Shown here: in pieces, positions 41,094 through 49,929 of the stretch
Layout of the letters: each line of letters opens with the position of its first letter
How positions within the stretch are numbered: position 1 is the first letter of the stretch
Origin: an uncultured Planctomycetota bacterium
GTDB lineage: Bacteria > Planctomycetota > Phycisphaerae > Phycisphaerales > UBA5793
Direction of reading: 5' to 3'
Assembly: GCA_900696685.1 (NCBI GenBank)
Contig: CAADHA010000161.1
Span: 1 to 64,000 of the forward strand
Length of the DNA: 64,000 nt
The notes under the pieces: generated by a model
Database searches by the model: none
What the model saw: only the letters and a program-made list of their open reading frames with translations
Told to the model about the DNA's origin: nothing
Position numbers and translations under genes: made by a program

Positions 41094-43544
41094 TCAGCGG
41101 ATCGAATTGAGGTAGGCGAGAATGCGATCATCGATCTCGGAGAGGTGGCAGTCGGGGGTGAGCACCCAGGTCAGAAAGCGGTCTCCCTCGCCGCGCGCCA
41201 CCCAGACCACGCAGCCGAGGTCCTGCAACTGCTCATCGACGCCGAGAAGCGGGCCGACGGCTCCTTCGGCTTCACTGACGATGTTCCGCTCGATGTCCAC
41301 TCGGCCGACGCGGCTGACTTCTGTGCGGATGCGTGCGTCGAGCGTCGCTTCGAGGTCGCCGTCTTCGAGCGGTGCGAACCCGATACGCCCGAGCATCTCG
41401 CCGATGCGCGCCACGCGGTCGCGCACGGCCGGGCTGCGCAGGTCGGGATGGTCGTTGATGATGAGGTAGCGATGCGGCAGCTGCCGCACCAGGGCAACAA
41501 GGCCTGCTTCGATCGGCGCGGCATTCGCGTCAGACGCAGTATCGGACAGTCCGGCACCCGGCGCCGCGATGACGACTCGGCCGGCTGGTCCTTCGATGGT
41601 TGTGCTCGGGTGCCCCGAACTGAAGGTCGCGTGCGCATCATTCATCGTCCCGAGACTCACGTCGCCGCCCGAACGGAAGCGGCGGGGGAAACTCGAACTC
41701 ATCCGGGCAAAGACAACGACCGCAGCGACCACCGCCAGGGCGGCGACGACCATGCCGACGTTGATTCGTTCAGCGGGATGGCGCACGTGGTGCCGCCGCT
41801 CGCGCGCCTGCTCCCTCCGGGCCTGGGCGCGGGCCCGGGCGCTGGCGATCTGCTCGGTGGCGCTGCGGCGGGGAGAGCCGTCAAATTGGATGCGCACGCT
41901 CTCAGGCGGCGAAGAGGGCGCGGGAGGCGGGGCGGGAGTTCCACGGATGTCACGCCAGGCGCGCCGGACTTCATCGCGCGCATTCGAAGCCGCACGACGA
42001 AGTCCGTCCCTGGCTTCCTGAAGGCCGGAGACGCCTCCTACATACACGAACTGGCCCGGACCGCGCTCGATCCGCCCCGTCCACCAGTTGGCGATGCTCA
42101 GGCGTGGGCGCTGATAAGGGGATCGCGCGGCGCCGACCGTGGCGGCCGCCACAGCGCCGGCCGCGGCCACGGCGCCGCCGGGCCCGAATCCGAACGGCAT
42201 TGCGCCGCCGGGGGCGGACTCGGGAGTGCTTTCGTCCGCCAGCGCTTCGCCGCCGCGCATGCTGGGGAGTTCGGCGGGCTTCATCGCCCAGAGGTCCGGA
42301 TGTCGCCGCACCGCTTCGAGGTCGCGCTGCATGAGGTCGGCGGAGGCGTACCGCCGCGCGTAGTCCGTCATGCCGCGACGCACGATCCACTTGACGGCCT
42401 CGGGGCAGCGGCGCGTAATCGTGCTCAGCCCGCCATGCGATGGGAAAGTCCCTTCGAGGGCGAAGTAGAGGACGGCCGCAGCGCCGTAGATGTCGAACCT
42501 GGCGCCGTCGACCTCGTGCACCTTCACGCCGCGCAACGCCATGCGCACCATCTCGGGGTCGCGGAAGTACTCCGTGCCGTGCGTCGTCAGCGTCATCGCG
42601 GAGCGGAGGGACGTGACCAGGCCGAGATCGACGACGTGCGCGCGTCCGGCGTGGACAACGATGTTCTCCGGCTTGATGTCCTTGTGCCACAGTCCGCCGC
42701 GGTGGTACTGATCGAGCGTCGCGACGACATCGGAGATATAGGAGAGCACGTCCTGGAGAGAGCGCTCGGAGAGGCCCTGGTCGCCCGACGTGGCGTGCAA
42801 CTGACGCACAACCATGCCGAGATTCTCTCCCGGCACATAGGGCATCACGTAGAAGAAGCGATCCTCGGTGAGTTCGTGCTCGACGATCAGGCCGATCTGC
42901 CGGGCGCCTTCCAGGGCGCGCGACTCGCGCACGATCTGCGGCAGGCTCGAACCGTCGGCAATGGCGAACGACTTGATGACGACTCGCTCAGGGCATGCGC
43001 CCTGCTGTCGCTCGATGCGCTGGCGCTTCTCTGGGAGGGGTTCGGCGACGTAGAGGCGGCCGCCCGAGCCTCCGCCCGGCAGCGAGCCGACGATCTTGTA
43101 CCCGTCGAACTGGCCGGCGCGCCGGCTCGGACGATCCGACCCGGGCGCCTCAGCGACGGCTGCCGGCACGCGCTCCTCGATCCCCTCGAGCATCGGACCC
43201 AGGCCGATCAGGCGCAGCGGGTGGCCGAGACACACGCGGTACAGGCAGGAGAACATGGTCCGGATCTCCCGCGAGACATTGGCGCCGAAGTGCGCCCCCG
43301 CCGACCAGCGCCCGATGATCACATTGAGCACACTGAGGACGGCGAAGACGACCGCGGCTGGAATTGCTCCGACAAAGCGGAAGGTGTCGCGGAACATTCC
43401 GCCGATGAAGCGGCCGAGATGCCCGAGCAGGAACCCGATGCCCTTGAAGAGAGGAACGATGACGAACATGGCGATGCCGGTGAGCACCACAGCTCCGACC
43501 AGCGCGCCGACGATGGCCACGATGGGAACCGCAATACCGACCAT
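41094..43544 (-). CDS. transmembrane serine/threonine protein kinase
   Basis: 816 aa. Two N-terminal membrane segments (about 3-31 and 59-79), kinase domain about 149-400, Ala/Arg-rich linker, third membrane segment near 595-615, and a C-terminal domain of ~190 aa that ends DDRILAYLNSIR. The kinase has a Gly-rich loop (GSLPGGGSGGRLYVA), Lys191 in VVIKSF, catalytic HKDIKPEN (Asp289, Asn294) and Asp306 in DLG, where DFG is usual. All catalytic residues are kept, so activity is likely. It lies 26 nt after an ECF sigma factor, with which it is probably co-transcribed. The signal it senses is unknown. Confidence 0.88.
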   Translation of the reverse strand: MVGIAVPIVAIVGALVGAVVLTGIAMFVIVPLFKGIGFLLGHLGRFIGGMFRDTFRFVGAIPAAVVFAVLSVLNVIIGRWSAGAHFGANVSREIRTMFSCLYRVCLGHPLRLIGLGPMLEGIEERVPAAVAEAPGSDRPSRRAGQFDGYKIVGSLPGGGSGGRLYVAEPLPEKRQRIERQQGACPERVVIKSFAIADGSSLPQIVRESRALEGARQIGLIVEHELTEDRFFYVMPYVPGENLGMVVRQLHATSGDQGLSERSLQDVLSYISDVVATLDQYHRGGLWHKDIKPENIVVHAGRAHVVDLGLVTSLRSAMTLTTHGTEYFRDPEMVRMALRGVKVHEVDGARFDIYGAAAVLYFALEGTFPSHGGLSTITRRCPEAVKWIVRRGMTDYARRYASADLMQRDLEAVRRHPDLWAMKPAELPSMRGGEALADESTPESAPGGAMPFGFGPGGAVAAAGAVAAATVGAARSPYQRPRLSIANWWTGRIERGPGQFVYVGGVSGLQEARDGLRRAASNARDEVRRAWRDIRGTPAPPPAPSSPPESVRIQFDGSPRRSATEQIASARARAQARREQARERRHHVRHPAERINVGMVVAALAVVAAVVVFARMSSSFPRRFRSGGDVSLGTMNDAHATFSSGHPSTTIEGPAGRVVIAAPGAGLSDTASDANAAPIEAGLVALVRQLPHRYLIINDHPDLRSPAVRDRVARIGEMLGRIGFAPLEDGDLEATLDARIRTEVSRVGRVDIERNIVSEAEGAVGPLLGVDEQLQDLGCVVWVARGEGDRFLTWVLTPDCHLSEIDDRILAYLNSIR

Positions 43545-43570
43545 TGCTCTGTCCTCCCGGCAGGCCGCAC

Positions 43571-44302
43571 TCAGAACCGATCGGTCGTCGAGTTCGAGGG
43601 CGACTGCAACTGCTGGTGATAGATCTCGCTGAGCGCCGCATCGAAGAGTTCATCATCCTGATACAGCCCGGCCTCTTCGGCCTCGCGCGCTTCTTCCTCG
43701 GTGAAACTGAACGTCGCCACGGTCTCCGCCAGCCGGCGCCTCAGCGACTGGCGCACCTTGGCGAGGTGGCGGCTGACGGTCGGCTCGGAGACGCCCAACT
43801 GGGCCGCGACGTCCTTGCCGCTCATCCCGTCGAACACTCTCATCCGGTAGACCTGGAAACTCACGAAGTCGGAATCGCCCTCGACCTTGCGCACCGCAGC
43901 CTGGACCTTGGCGCGGAAGATTCGCCGCTCGTAAGCGTCGTCGGCCTCAACGGTTGCGGACTCACCCATGAAAGACTCGTCGAGGGTCACGCCTCGATGG
44001 CCTCCGCCGCGCTTCAGTGCCCCGCGCCGGTCCATCTCGTCGCCGAGCGTGTGCCGGGCGATGCTCAACAGCCATGTGCTGAAGCGGGCACCGCGCTTGG
44101 GGTCGTAGCGGTCGATCGAGCGCGAGAGGGCGGCGAGTGTCTCCTGGCTGAGGTCGCGGACAGTTTCCGCCCCGACCCGGCCACGCCCCCACTTCGCCAA
44201 CTGGGCCTGAAGGACGGGGCCGAAGACCTCCCAGAGTTCAAACCAGGCGGAGTCGTCTCCATCGCGCAGGCGGCGAACGAAGTTGGTCGTGAGCGCATTC
44301 AT
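43571..44302 (-). CDS. ECF-type RNA polymerase sigma factor
   Basis: 243 aa. Region 2: WFELWEVFGPVLQAQLAKWG, then VRDLSQETLAALSRSIDRYD and ARFSTWLLSIARHTLGDEMD. Region 4: DGMSGKDVAAQLGVSEPTVS, RHLAKVRQSLRRRL, a standard helix-turn-helix. A ~55-residue acidic C-terminal extension (FTEEEAREAEEAGLYQDDEL...SEIYHQQLQ) follows region 4, as in ECF groups tied to kinases. No anti-sigma factor is adjacent; instead the next gene is a membrane Ser/Thr kinase, suggesting control by phosphorylation, as known for some planctomycetal ECF groups. Confidence 0.88.
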   Translation of the reverse strand: MNALTTNFVRRLRDGDDSAWFELWEVFGPVLQAQLAKWGRGRVGAETVRDLSQETLAALSRSIDRYDPKRGARFSTWLLSIARHTLGDEMDRRGALKRGGGHRGVTLDESFMGESATVEADDAYERRIFRAKVQAAVRKVEGDSDFVSFQVYRMRVFDGMSGKDVAAQLGVSEPTVSRHLAKVRQSLRRRLAETVATFSFTEEEAREAEEAGLYQDDELFDAALSEIYHQQLQSPSNSTTDRF

Positions 44303-44381
44303 GCCTTCACCGTCCTTGTTCCGCTTTGGAGCGCCCCAGTTTCACGGCCGAAGGCGGACCCGAACATTGTCCTATCGATCA

Positions 44382-44437
44382 TTGCCGGCGTTGCGACCTG
44401 TTCATTATAAGGTGCCTCAACTTCGACTCCCTGTCAA
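44382..44437. promoter_or_regulatory. divergent promoter region, sigma gene / helicase gene
   Basis: Minus strand: a perfect TATAAT (44404-44409) and a perfect TTGACA (44432-44437), but 22 nt apart, which is too long for normal sigma-70 use. Plus strand: TTGCCG (44382-44387), 18 nt, TATAAG (44406-44411). The two -10 boxes overlap on opposite strands, so the ECF sigma gene and the helicase gene would compete for polymerase. The stretch is visibly less GC-rich. Confidence 0.42.
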
Positions 44438-44507
44438 CTCCCGGCCGAAAGAACGACCCCGCGGCCCGTTTCCCCGCTCCGGGCGCAGCGGCCGATACGA
44501 TTGACCA

Positions 44508-46922
44508 ATGCCAGAAACACGATCTGTCCCGCCCCCATCGGGCCCGGCGTCAAGCGAGCCGCTGCTCAAGGGCCTGACCGAAGCCCAGACTCAGGCCGTC
44601 CTTCACACTGACGGGCCGCTGCTCGTGCTCGCCGCCGCGGGATCGGGCAAGACGCTCACCATCACGCGCCGCGTCGCACACCTGATCGCGCGGGGCGAGC
44701 CGCCGTGGTCAATCCTCGCACTAACGTTCACGAACAAGGCGGCGACGGAGATGCGCGAGCGCATCGAGCGGCTCGTTCCGCCGCGGTCGGGAACAGCCCG
44801 CGGGCTGGTCGTAAGCACCTTCCACGCCTTCTGCGCCCGTCTTCTGCGCCGCTACGCCGAGCGGGCCGGGCTGAACCCCGACTACACGATCTACGACGCC
44901 GCCGACCAGAAGTCCGCGATCAAGGACGCCCTCGAACGTCTCGACCTCTCCAAGTCAAACTTTCCGCCCGAGTCGATGGCGTCGCGCATCAGCAACGCCA
45001 AGAACGCCATGAAGCGCGTCGAGGACATCAGGGCCGAGTCCGGCGACTTCTGGTCCAAGCAGTTCGTCCGCGTGTATGAGGAGTACGAGCAGACGCTGCG
45101 GCGCAACGGCGCGGTCGACTTCGACGACCTCCTGCTGCACGTGGCGACGCTGCTGCGCGACGATGCGGAGGTGCGCGAGGAGTTGCGCCGGCGTTTCCAG
45201 CATGTCCTGATTGACGAGTACCAGGACACGAACCACGCGCAGTTTCTCATCGCTGACGGCCTCGCCGCCGGCCACCGGCGCATCTGCGTCGTGGGAGACC
45301 CGGATCAATCGATCTATGCGTGGCGCGGCGCGGACATCAGCAACATCCTCGAGTTCCAGGAGCACTATCCCGAGGCGGTCGTCGTCAAACTCGGAGAGAA
45401 CTTCCGCTCCACCGCCCCCATCCTCGCCGTCGCCGACCACCTCATCAAGCACAACGTGCGGCGCAAGGATAAGCCGCTCTACACGAAGCGCGTTGGCGGC
45501 GAGAAGCCCGTCGTCATGACCTGCGTCGATGAGCACCACGAGGCCGAGTACGTCGCCTCAACACTCGATGTGCTCAACCGCGAGCACGGCCTGGCGTGGA
45601 AGGACATGGCCGTCTTCTACCGCACCAACGCCCTGAGCCGCAACATCGAGGCCGCGCTGCGCAGCCGGCAGATCCCCTACGTGCTCGTCCGAGGTACGGC
45701 GTTCTACGACCGCAAGGAGATTCGCGATGCCCTTGCCTACCTTCGCGTGGTGCTCAACCCCGGCGACGCCGTCTCGCTCAAGCGCATCATCAACGAGCCG
45801 CCGCGCGGCGTCGGCAAGACGACCATCACGCATGTCGAACAGTTCGCAGCCGATCACCATCTCAATCTCTTCGACGCCCTGCTGCGGGTGCGCGAGGTGA
45901 ACGACCTGAACGCGCGGGCGATCGGCGCCGTCGACCGCTTCGCGCGACTCGTGCAGTCATGGCGGAGCGAGAGCGCCTTCATGGGCGTGGAGACCACCGC
46001 CCGACTCGCCGACCTCGTCCGCACGATCATCGCCGAGTCGGGCATGGAGGCGGCGCTGAGCGCCGGCAAGAGCGAAGAGGATTCCCAGCGCCTCGACAAC
46101 CTCAACGAACTCATCACCGCCGTCGCCGAATTTGAGGAGGAGTTCGCCCAAAGGCAGGCCGCCGGCGCCGACGCGATGACCGATCCGTTCGGCTTCGACG
46201 CTGATGATCCCGCCGCGCCCGGCGTGGATGAGCCGCCGCTCATGGCCCGCCTCCGCGCTTACCTCGAACAGGTCTCGCTCGTCTCCGATGTCGAGGCGCT
46301 CGATCCCGATGCCGGCGCCGTCATGCTTATGACGCTCCACGCCGCCAAGGGGCTTGAGTTTCCCGTCGTGGTGATGATCGGACTCGAAGAGGGGCTGCTG
46401 CCTCACTCGCGATCGCGCGCGAGCGACGCCGACCTCGAAGAGGAGCGGCGTCTTTGCTTTGTCGGCATCACCCGCGCCAAGCAGAGACTGGTCATGACCC
46501 ACGCGGCGGCGCGATCCTGGCGAGGCCTGCGCGAGCACACGATCACCAGCCGATTCCTCAACGAACTCCCGCCCGAAGGCATCGAATGGCTCGGGCGCGA
46601 GGAGGCGGCTCGCTACCACGCCGGCGAGGGCGATTCGTCCTCCGGGTTCGATGCTTCCACAGGCGCCCGGGGGCGCCGGGACCGAGGCGAGTTCGATAAC
46701 GCCCAGGATGAACGCGCCGTGCGCGAGTGGTCCGGCAACCGCGGCGCCGACGATTCGACCGGCCTGCCCGTCGGCTGCCGCGTCGAGCATCCGCAGTTCG
46801 GCGAAGGCACCGTCGAGTCCATCACCCGCAGCGGCCGGCACACTCGCGTCCGAATCCGCTTCCGGCACGCGGGGACGAAGACGCTGATTGCCGAGTATGC
46901 GAGGCTGGAGCGGATTTCATAG
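44508..46922 (+). CDS. ATP-dependent DNA helicase, UvrD/PcrA/Rep type
   Basis: 804-aa superfamily 1A 3'-5' helicase. Motif I is AAAGSGKTLTITRRVAHLI (GSGKT at residues 45-49), Ia is LTFTNKAATEMRER, motif II LIDEYQDTNHAQ, motif III GDPDQSIYAWRGAD, motif IV LGENFRS, motif V VMLMTLHAAKGLEFPVV and motif VI EERRLCFVGITRAKQRL. A C-terminal region ends in VGCRVEHPQFGEGTVESITR, the tail typical of PcrA that contacts RNA polymerase. It unwinds DNA in repair and replication restart. Normal length. Confidence 0.95.
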   Translation: MPETRSVPPPSGPASSEPLLKGLTEAQTQAVLHTDGPLLVLAAAGSGKTLTITRRVAHLIARGEPPWSILALTFTNKAATEMRERIERLVPPRSGTARGLVVSTFHAFCARLLRRYAERAGLNPDYTIYDAADQKSAIKDALERLDLSKSNFPPESMASRISNAKNAMKRVEDIRAESGDFWSKQFVRVYEEYEQTLRRNGAVDFDDLLLHVATLLRDDAEVREELRRRFQHVLIDEYQDTNHAQFLIADGLAAGHRRICVVGDPDQSIYAWRGADISNILEFQEHYPEAVVVKLGENFRSTAPILAVADHLIKHNVRRKDKPLYTKRVGGEKPVVMTCVDEHHEAEYVASTLDVLNREHGLAWKDMAVFYRTNALSRNIEAALRSRQIPYVLVRGTAFYDRKEIRDALAYLRVVLNPGDAVSLKRIINEPPRGVGKTTITHVEQFAADHHLNLFDALLRVREVNDLNARAIGAVDRFARLVQSWRSESAFMGVETTARLADLVRTIIAESGMEAALSAGKSEEDSQRLDNLNELITAVAEFEEEFAQRQAAGADAMTDPFGFDADDPAAPGVDEPPLMARLRAYLEQVSLVSDVEALDPDAGAVMLMTLHAAKGLEFPVVVMIGLEEGLLPHSRSRASDADLEEERRLCFVGITRAKQRLVMTHAAARSWRGLREHTITSRFLNELPPEGIEWLGREEAARYHAGEGDSSSGFDASTGARGRRDRGEFDNAQDERAVREWSGNRGADDSTGLPVGCRVEHPQFGEGTVESITRSGRHTRVRIRFRHAGTKTLIAEYARLERIS

Positions 46923-47002
46923 GGGTGGAAACCGCGCGGCTTCCGCTGCGGGCTATCGATTCATCTGTGAACGCGCGCCGCGTTTTCCGGTAGACTTGTA
47001 CG

Positions 47003-48574
47003 ATGCCCGAGATCGTCCTCGCCACGCTCAACGCCCGCTACGCCCACGCTTCGTTCGGGCTGCGCTACCTCATGGCGAACCTCGGCGATCTGCGCGAGCA
47101 TGCGGCGATGCTTGAGTTCGACATCAGCCAGCGCAGCACTGACATCCTCGAAGCGATCCTTGCGCAGCAGCCGCGCCTCCTCGGCCTGGGCGTGTACATC
47201 TGGAACGCGGCCGAGTCGCTGCGCCTCGTCGCCGACCTCAAGCGCGCCGCCCCGCACCTGAGCATCATTCTCGGCGGTCCCGAAGTCAGTTACGAGACGG
47301 ACCGGCAGCAGATCGTCGCACTGGCCGACTACACCATCACCGGGGAAGCCGACCTCGCCTTCGCGGCCCTCTGCCGGCGGCTTCTCAGCGGCGAGCGGCC
47401 GCTGCTGAGCGTCATCCCCGCCGACCTGCCCGAACTGGATCAACTGCAACTGCCCTACGACCTCTACGACGAGCGCGACATCGCGCACCGGGTGATCTAC
47501 GTCGAGGCGTCGCGCGGCTGCCCCTTCAAGTGCGAGTTCTGCCTTTCATCGCTTGATGTGCCGCTGCGGCATGTGCCCATCGACCGCTTCCTCGCCGCAA
47601 TGCAGAACCTGCTCGACCGCGGCGTACGGCAGTTCAAGTTCGTCGATCGCACTTTCAATCTCAACCTCAAGGTAAGCCGGGCGATACTCGATTTCTTCCT
47701 TGAGCGCTACGAGCCGGGGATGTTCCTGCACTTTGAGATGATCCCCGATCGCCTGCCGGACGCGTTGCGCGAACCGATCCGCGCCTTTCCGCCCGGCGCG
47801 CTTCAATTCGAGGTCGGCATCCAGACGCTCAATCCCGAGGTTGAGGGCCTCATCAGCCGCAGGCAGGAGCACGACCACATCATCGACAACCTGCGTTTCC
47901 TGCGCGAGGAGACGGGCGTACACGTTCATGCCGACCTGATCGTCGGCCTGCCGGGCGAGGATGTGGCCAGTTTCGCGGCGGGGTTCGATCAACTCGTCGC
48001 CATGCATCCGCAGGAGATTCAGGTCGGGCTGCTCAAGCGGCTGCGCGGCACGCCGATCGTCCGCCACGACGCGGCGTGGGAGATGGTCTACAGCGCCAAC
48101 CCTCCCTACGAGGTGCTGCAGACAAAACTCGTCGACTTCGCGGCGATGCAGCGACTGCGCCGCTTCGCCCGCTACTGGGACATGATCGCCAACAGCGGCA
48201 ACTTCATCGAGACGCTGCCGCTGGTCTGGGGCGCCGGCAGCCCCTTCGCCGGCTTCTCGGCGCTGAGTAACGCCCTCCATGTCGCGGAAGGGCGCGCCCA
48301 CGGCATCTCCCTGCACCGCCTCGTCGAGATCGTGTGGGGCTTTCTCATCGAACAGCGCCGAATTGCCCCGGCTCACCTTGCGCCGATCCTGTGGCGCGAC
48401 TATTCGCGCGGAGGGAGGTCCGATGTGCCGCCGGTGCTCCGGCCTCACCTGTCCGAAGAAAGCCGCTCTGCCGCCTCGCACCCGGTTGCCCCACGGACCC
48501 TGCCGGCGCGCCAGACGCGGCATCGGGCGGCGCCCGGGGCGCTGCCCTGTGCCGAGCCTTCGGATCGCGGCTAG
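47003..48574 (+). CDS. B12-binding radical SAM protein (DUF4080-like)
   Basis: 523 aa. The N-terminal cobalamin-binding fold ([31 protein letters not shown]) is followed by a radical SAM core with CPFKCEFC, giving the 4Fe-4S cysteines Cys173, Cys177, Cys180. Further on, [20 protein letters not shown] and [20 protein letters not shown] match the family. The C-terminal ~150 aa resemble DUF4080. The tail [20 protein letters not shown] is Arg/Pro/Ala-rich. The reaction is unknown; relatives modify hydrophobic or RNA substrates. Confidence 0.85.
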   Translation: MPEIVLATLNARYAHASFGLRYLMANLGDLREHAAMLEFDISQRSTDILEAILAQQPRLLGLGVYIWNAAESLRLVADLKRAAPHLSIILGGPEVSYETDRQQIVALADYTITGEADLAFAALCRRLLSGERPLLSVIPADLPELDQLQLPYDLYDERDIAHRVIYVEASRGCPFKCEFCLSSLDVPLRHVPIDRFLAAMQNLLDRGVRQFKFVDRTFNLNLKVSRAILDFFLERYEPGMFLHFEMIPDRLPDALREPIRAFPPGALQFEVGIQTLNPEVEGLISRRQEHDHIIDNLRFLREETGVHVHADLIVGLPGEDVASFAAGFDQLVAMHPQEIQVGLLKRLRGTPIVRHDAAWEMVYSANPPYEVLQTKLVDFAAMQRLRRFARYWDMIANSGNFIETLPLVWGAGSPFAGFSALSNALHVAEGRAHGISLHRLVEIVWGFLIEQRRIAPAHLAPILWRDYSRGGRSDVPPVLRPHLSEESRSAASHPVAPRTLPARQTRHRAAPGALPCAEPSDRG

Positions 48575-48602
48575 CCAGCCCGTCCTCATGCCTCTGCGCG
48601 AG

Positions 48603-48643
48603 AAAAACACACCGGCCCGGGAACGAGTCCCGGGCGGTGTGTT
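48603..48643 (-). terminator. intrinsic terminator after the coiled-coil gene
   Basis: Long inverted repeat: AACACACCGGCCCGGGA (48606-48622), loop ACGAG, TCCCGGGCGGTGTGTT (48628-48643), with one bulged base. Read on the minus strand the stem is followed by TTTTT (48603-48607). This is a textbook rho-independent terminator for the gene ending at 48722; it may also stop plus-strand transcription from the radical-SAM gene. Confidence 0.85.
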
Positions 48644-48721
48644 CGACGGAGACGGATCGAGTCTGGCGAAGGAGGGACGCCGCCTGATCCTGCCGGGGGG
48701 GTTGTCCCGGCGGATCGGGAG

Positions 48722-49693
48722 TCAGTTGCCGCCCGGAGGAAGGGTCGCGACGGCCTCACCGGAATCCTTCGGCGCGGGGTCAGGCGTCGATTCATCGACC
48801 ACGATCGGCTCGACGGGGAAGGCTTTCCGGGCCGTCGGCCTCGCGATCGTGAAGGGATCCGACTTGAGGTTCTCGAGCGCGATGCGGCCCAGCGCTTCCT
48901 TCTCGTAATCCCGCTCCACCGCACGCTTGCTCAGGGCTTCGAGCACGGCCTGCTGTTCGGTCTGTACTGCCGCGAGGCGGTTGACGATCTGGTCGAGATT
49001 CGTGACGTTCCAGCGGTCGTTCTCTGCGAGCATCGTCTCGCGCTCCTCGAGCGACCTGGTGATCGACTTGTTGCGCTCGATCGAGGCGATGTGCCGCTCG
49101 ATCTGCGCGACCTTCGCCTGGAAGGTCGAGTATTCGTTCTGGAGGTCGTCGAGTTGCGAGGCCATGCGCTCGCGCTGGCCGACGAGCAGTTGCAGGTCGC
49201 GCTCATTGACCGCGAGGCGTTCGCTGTAGTTGAGAAGCGTCTGCTGGATGGTGGCGGCCTTGGCGTAGGCCTGCTCGACGCTCAGGTGCTGGCCCTGGAA
49301 GCGCACGAGGACGGGCCGGTCGCCGTAGGAGGCCTGCTGCACGAACCCGGCCTTGTCGACCAGACCGCGCAGCGAGGAGAGGTCCGCCTGACCGTTGGCG
49401 ATCATCTTTTCCGCCACGTCGCGGTCGCGCCGGACCGCGCCGATTTCGGCGTCGATCTCCGCCAGGTTGCGAACGGTCTCCCGGATCTTCTCCGGGTACT
49501 CCCTCTGGAGTTGGCGGAGTTGATAGCGGATGACGACGGGGTCTTCAACGTTGGAGTCGAACCAGGTGATGAAGCGGTGCTGAATCTGAGCCGCCCCGGC
49601 CATGACGCGGTCGGGTCCGACCAGCAGGACCAGCCCGCCCACTGCCAGGCCGCCGATGAGAGCCGTACGAAAGATGGTTCTGCCGATGTACAT
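48722..49693 (-). CDS. membrane-anchored coiled-coil protein of unknown function
   Basis: 323 aa. It starts at the ATG at 49693 with GGAAAGGA 7 nt upstream. The N-terminal segment TALIGGLAVGGLVLLVGPDR (about 9-28) is a membrane anchor. It is followed by a long coiled coil: RYQLRQLQREYPEKIRETVR...LAEIDAEIGAVRRD, then ERLAVNERDLQLLVGQRERM and QLDDLQNEYSTFQAKVAQIE. The end is acidic and Pro-rich (VVDESTPDPAPKDSGEAVAT). It resembles PspA-type or cell-wall scaffold proteins only in general layout. Not recognised by name. Confidence 0.65.
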   Translation of the reverse strand: MYIGRTIFRTALIGGLAVGGLVLLVGPDRVMAGAAQIQHRFITWFDSNVEDPVVIRYQLRQLQREYPEKIRETVRNLAEIDAEIGAVRRDRDVAEKMIANGQADLSSLRGLVDKAGFVQQASYGDRPVLVRFQGQHLSVEQAYAKAATIQQTLLNYSERLAVNERDLQLLVGQRERMASQLDDLQNEYSTFQAKVAQIERHIASIERNKSITRSLEERETMLAENDRWNVTNLDQIVNRLAAVQTEQQAVLEALSKRAVERDYEKEALGRIALENLKSDPFTIARPTARKAFPVEPIVVDESTPDPAPKDSGEAVATLPPGGN

Positions 49694-49929
49694 GACTTGA
49701 TCCTTTCCCATTCGCTGACGAGGCGTGGATGAACATGTGGTCGTCAGCCATGTTGTTGGGGGGCGGCGTGAAGGGATTTCACGGCAAGGCGCGGATTTTT
49801 CGCGGGCGACGCAAGACCCTGGAAACGGGCCTCCCGGGGTGAAAACCGGCGATCTCGGAACGATCCGATCCGGCCGCCAGGAACCGGCTCGCTCAAAGGG
49901 GATACCCGTGTAGAACCCGCGCTCGCCGC

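Noticed and set aside
40998-43619. Open frame of 873 codons on the plus strand over the Ser/Thr kinase gene
   Set aside because: Shadow of the kinase, whose catalytic motifs are clear on the minus strand; the shadow translation has no recognisable features.
44491-44498. GCCGATAC before the helicase gene as a FliA-type promoter
   Set aside because: No matching -35, only ~10 nt from the start codon, and no reason for flagellar control of a repair helicase.
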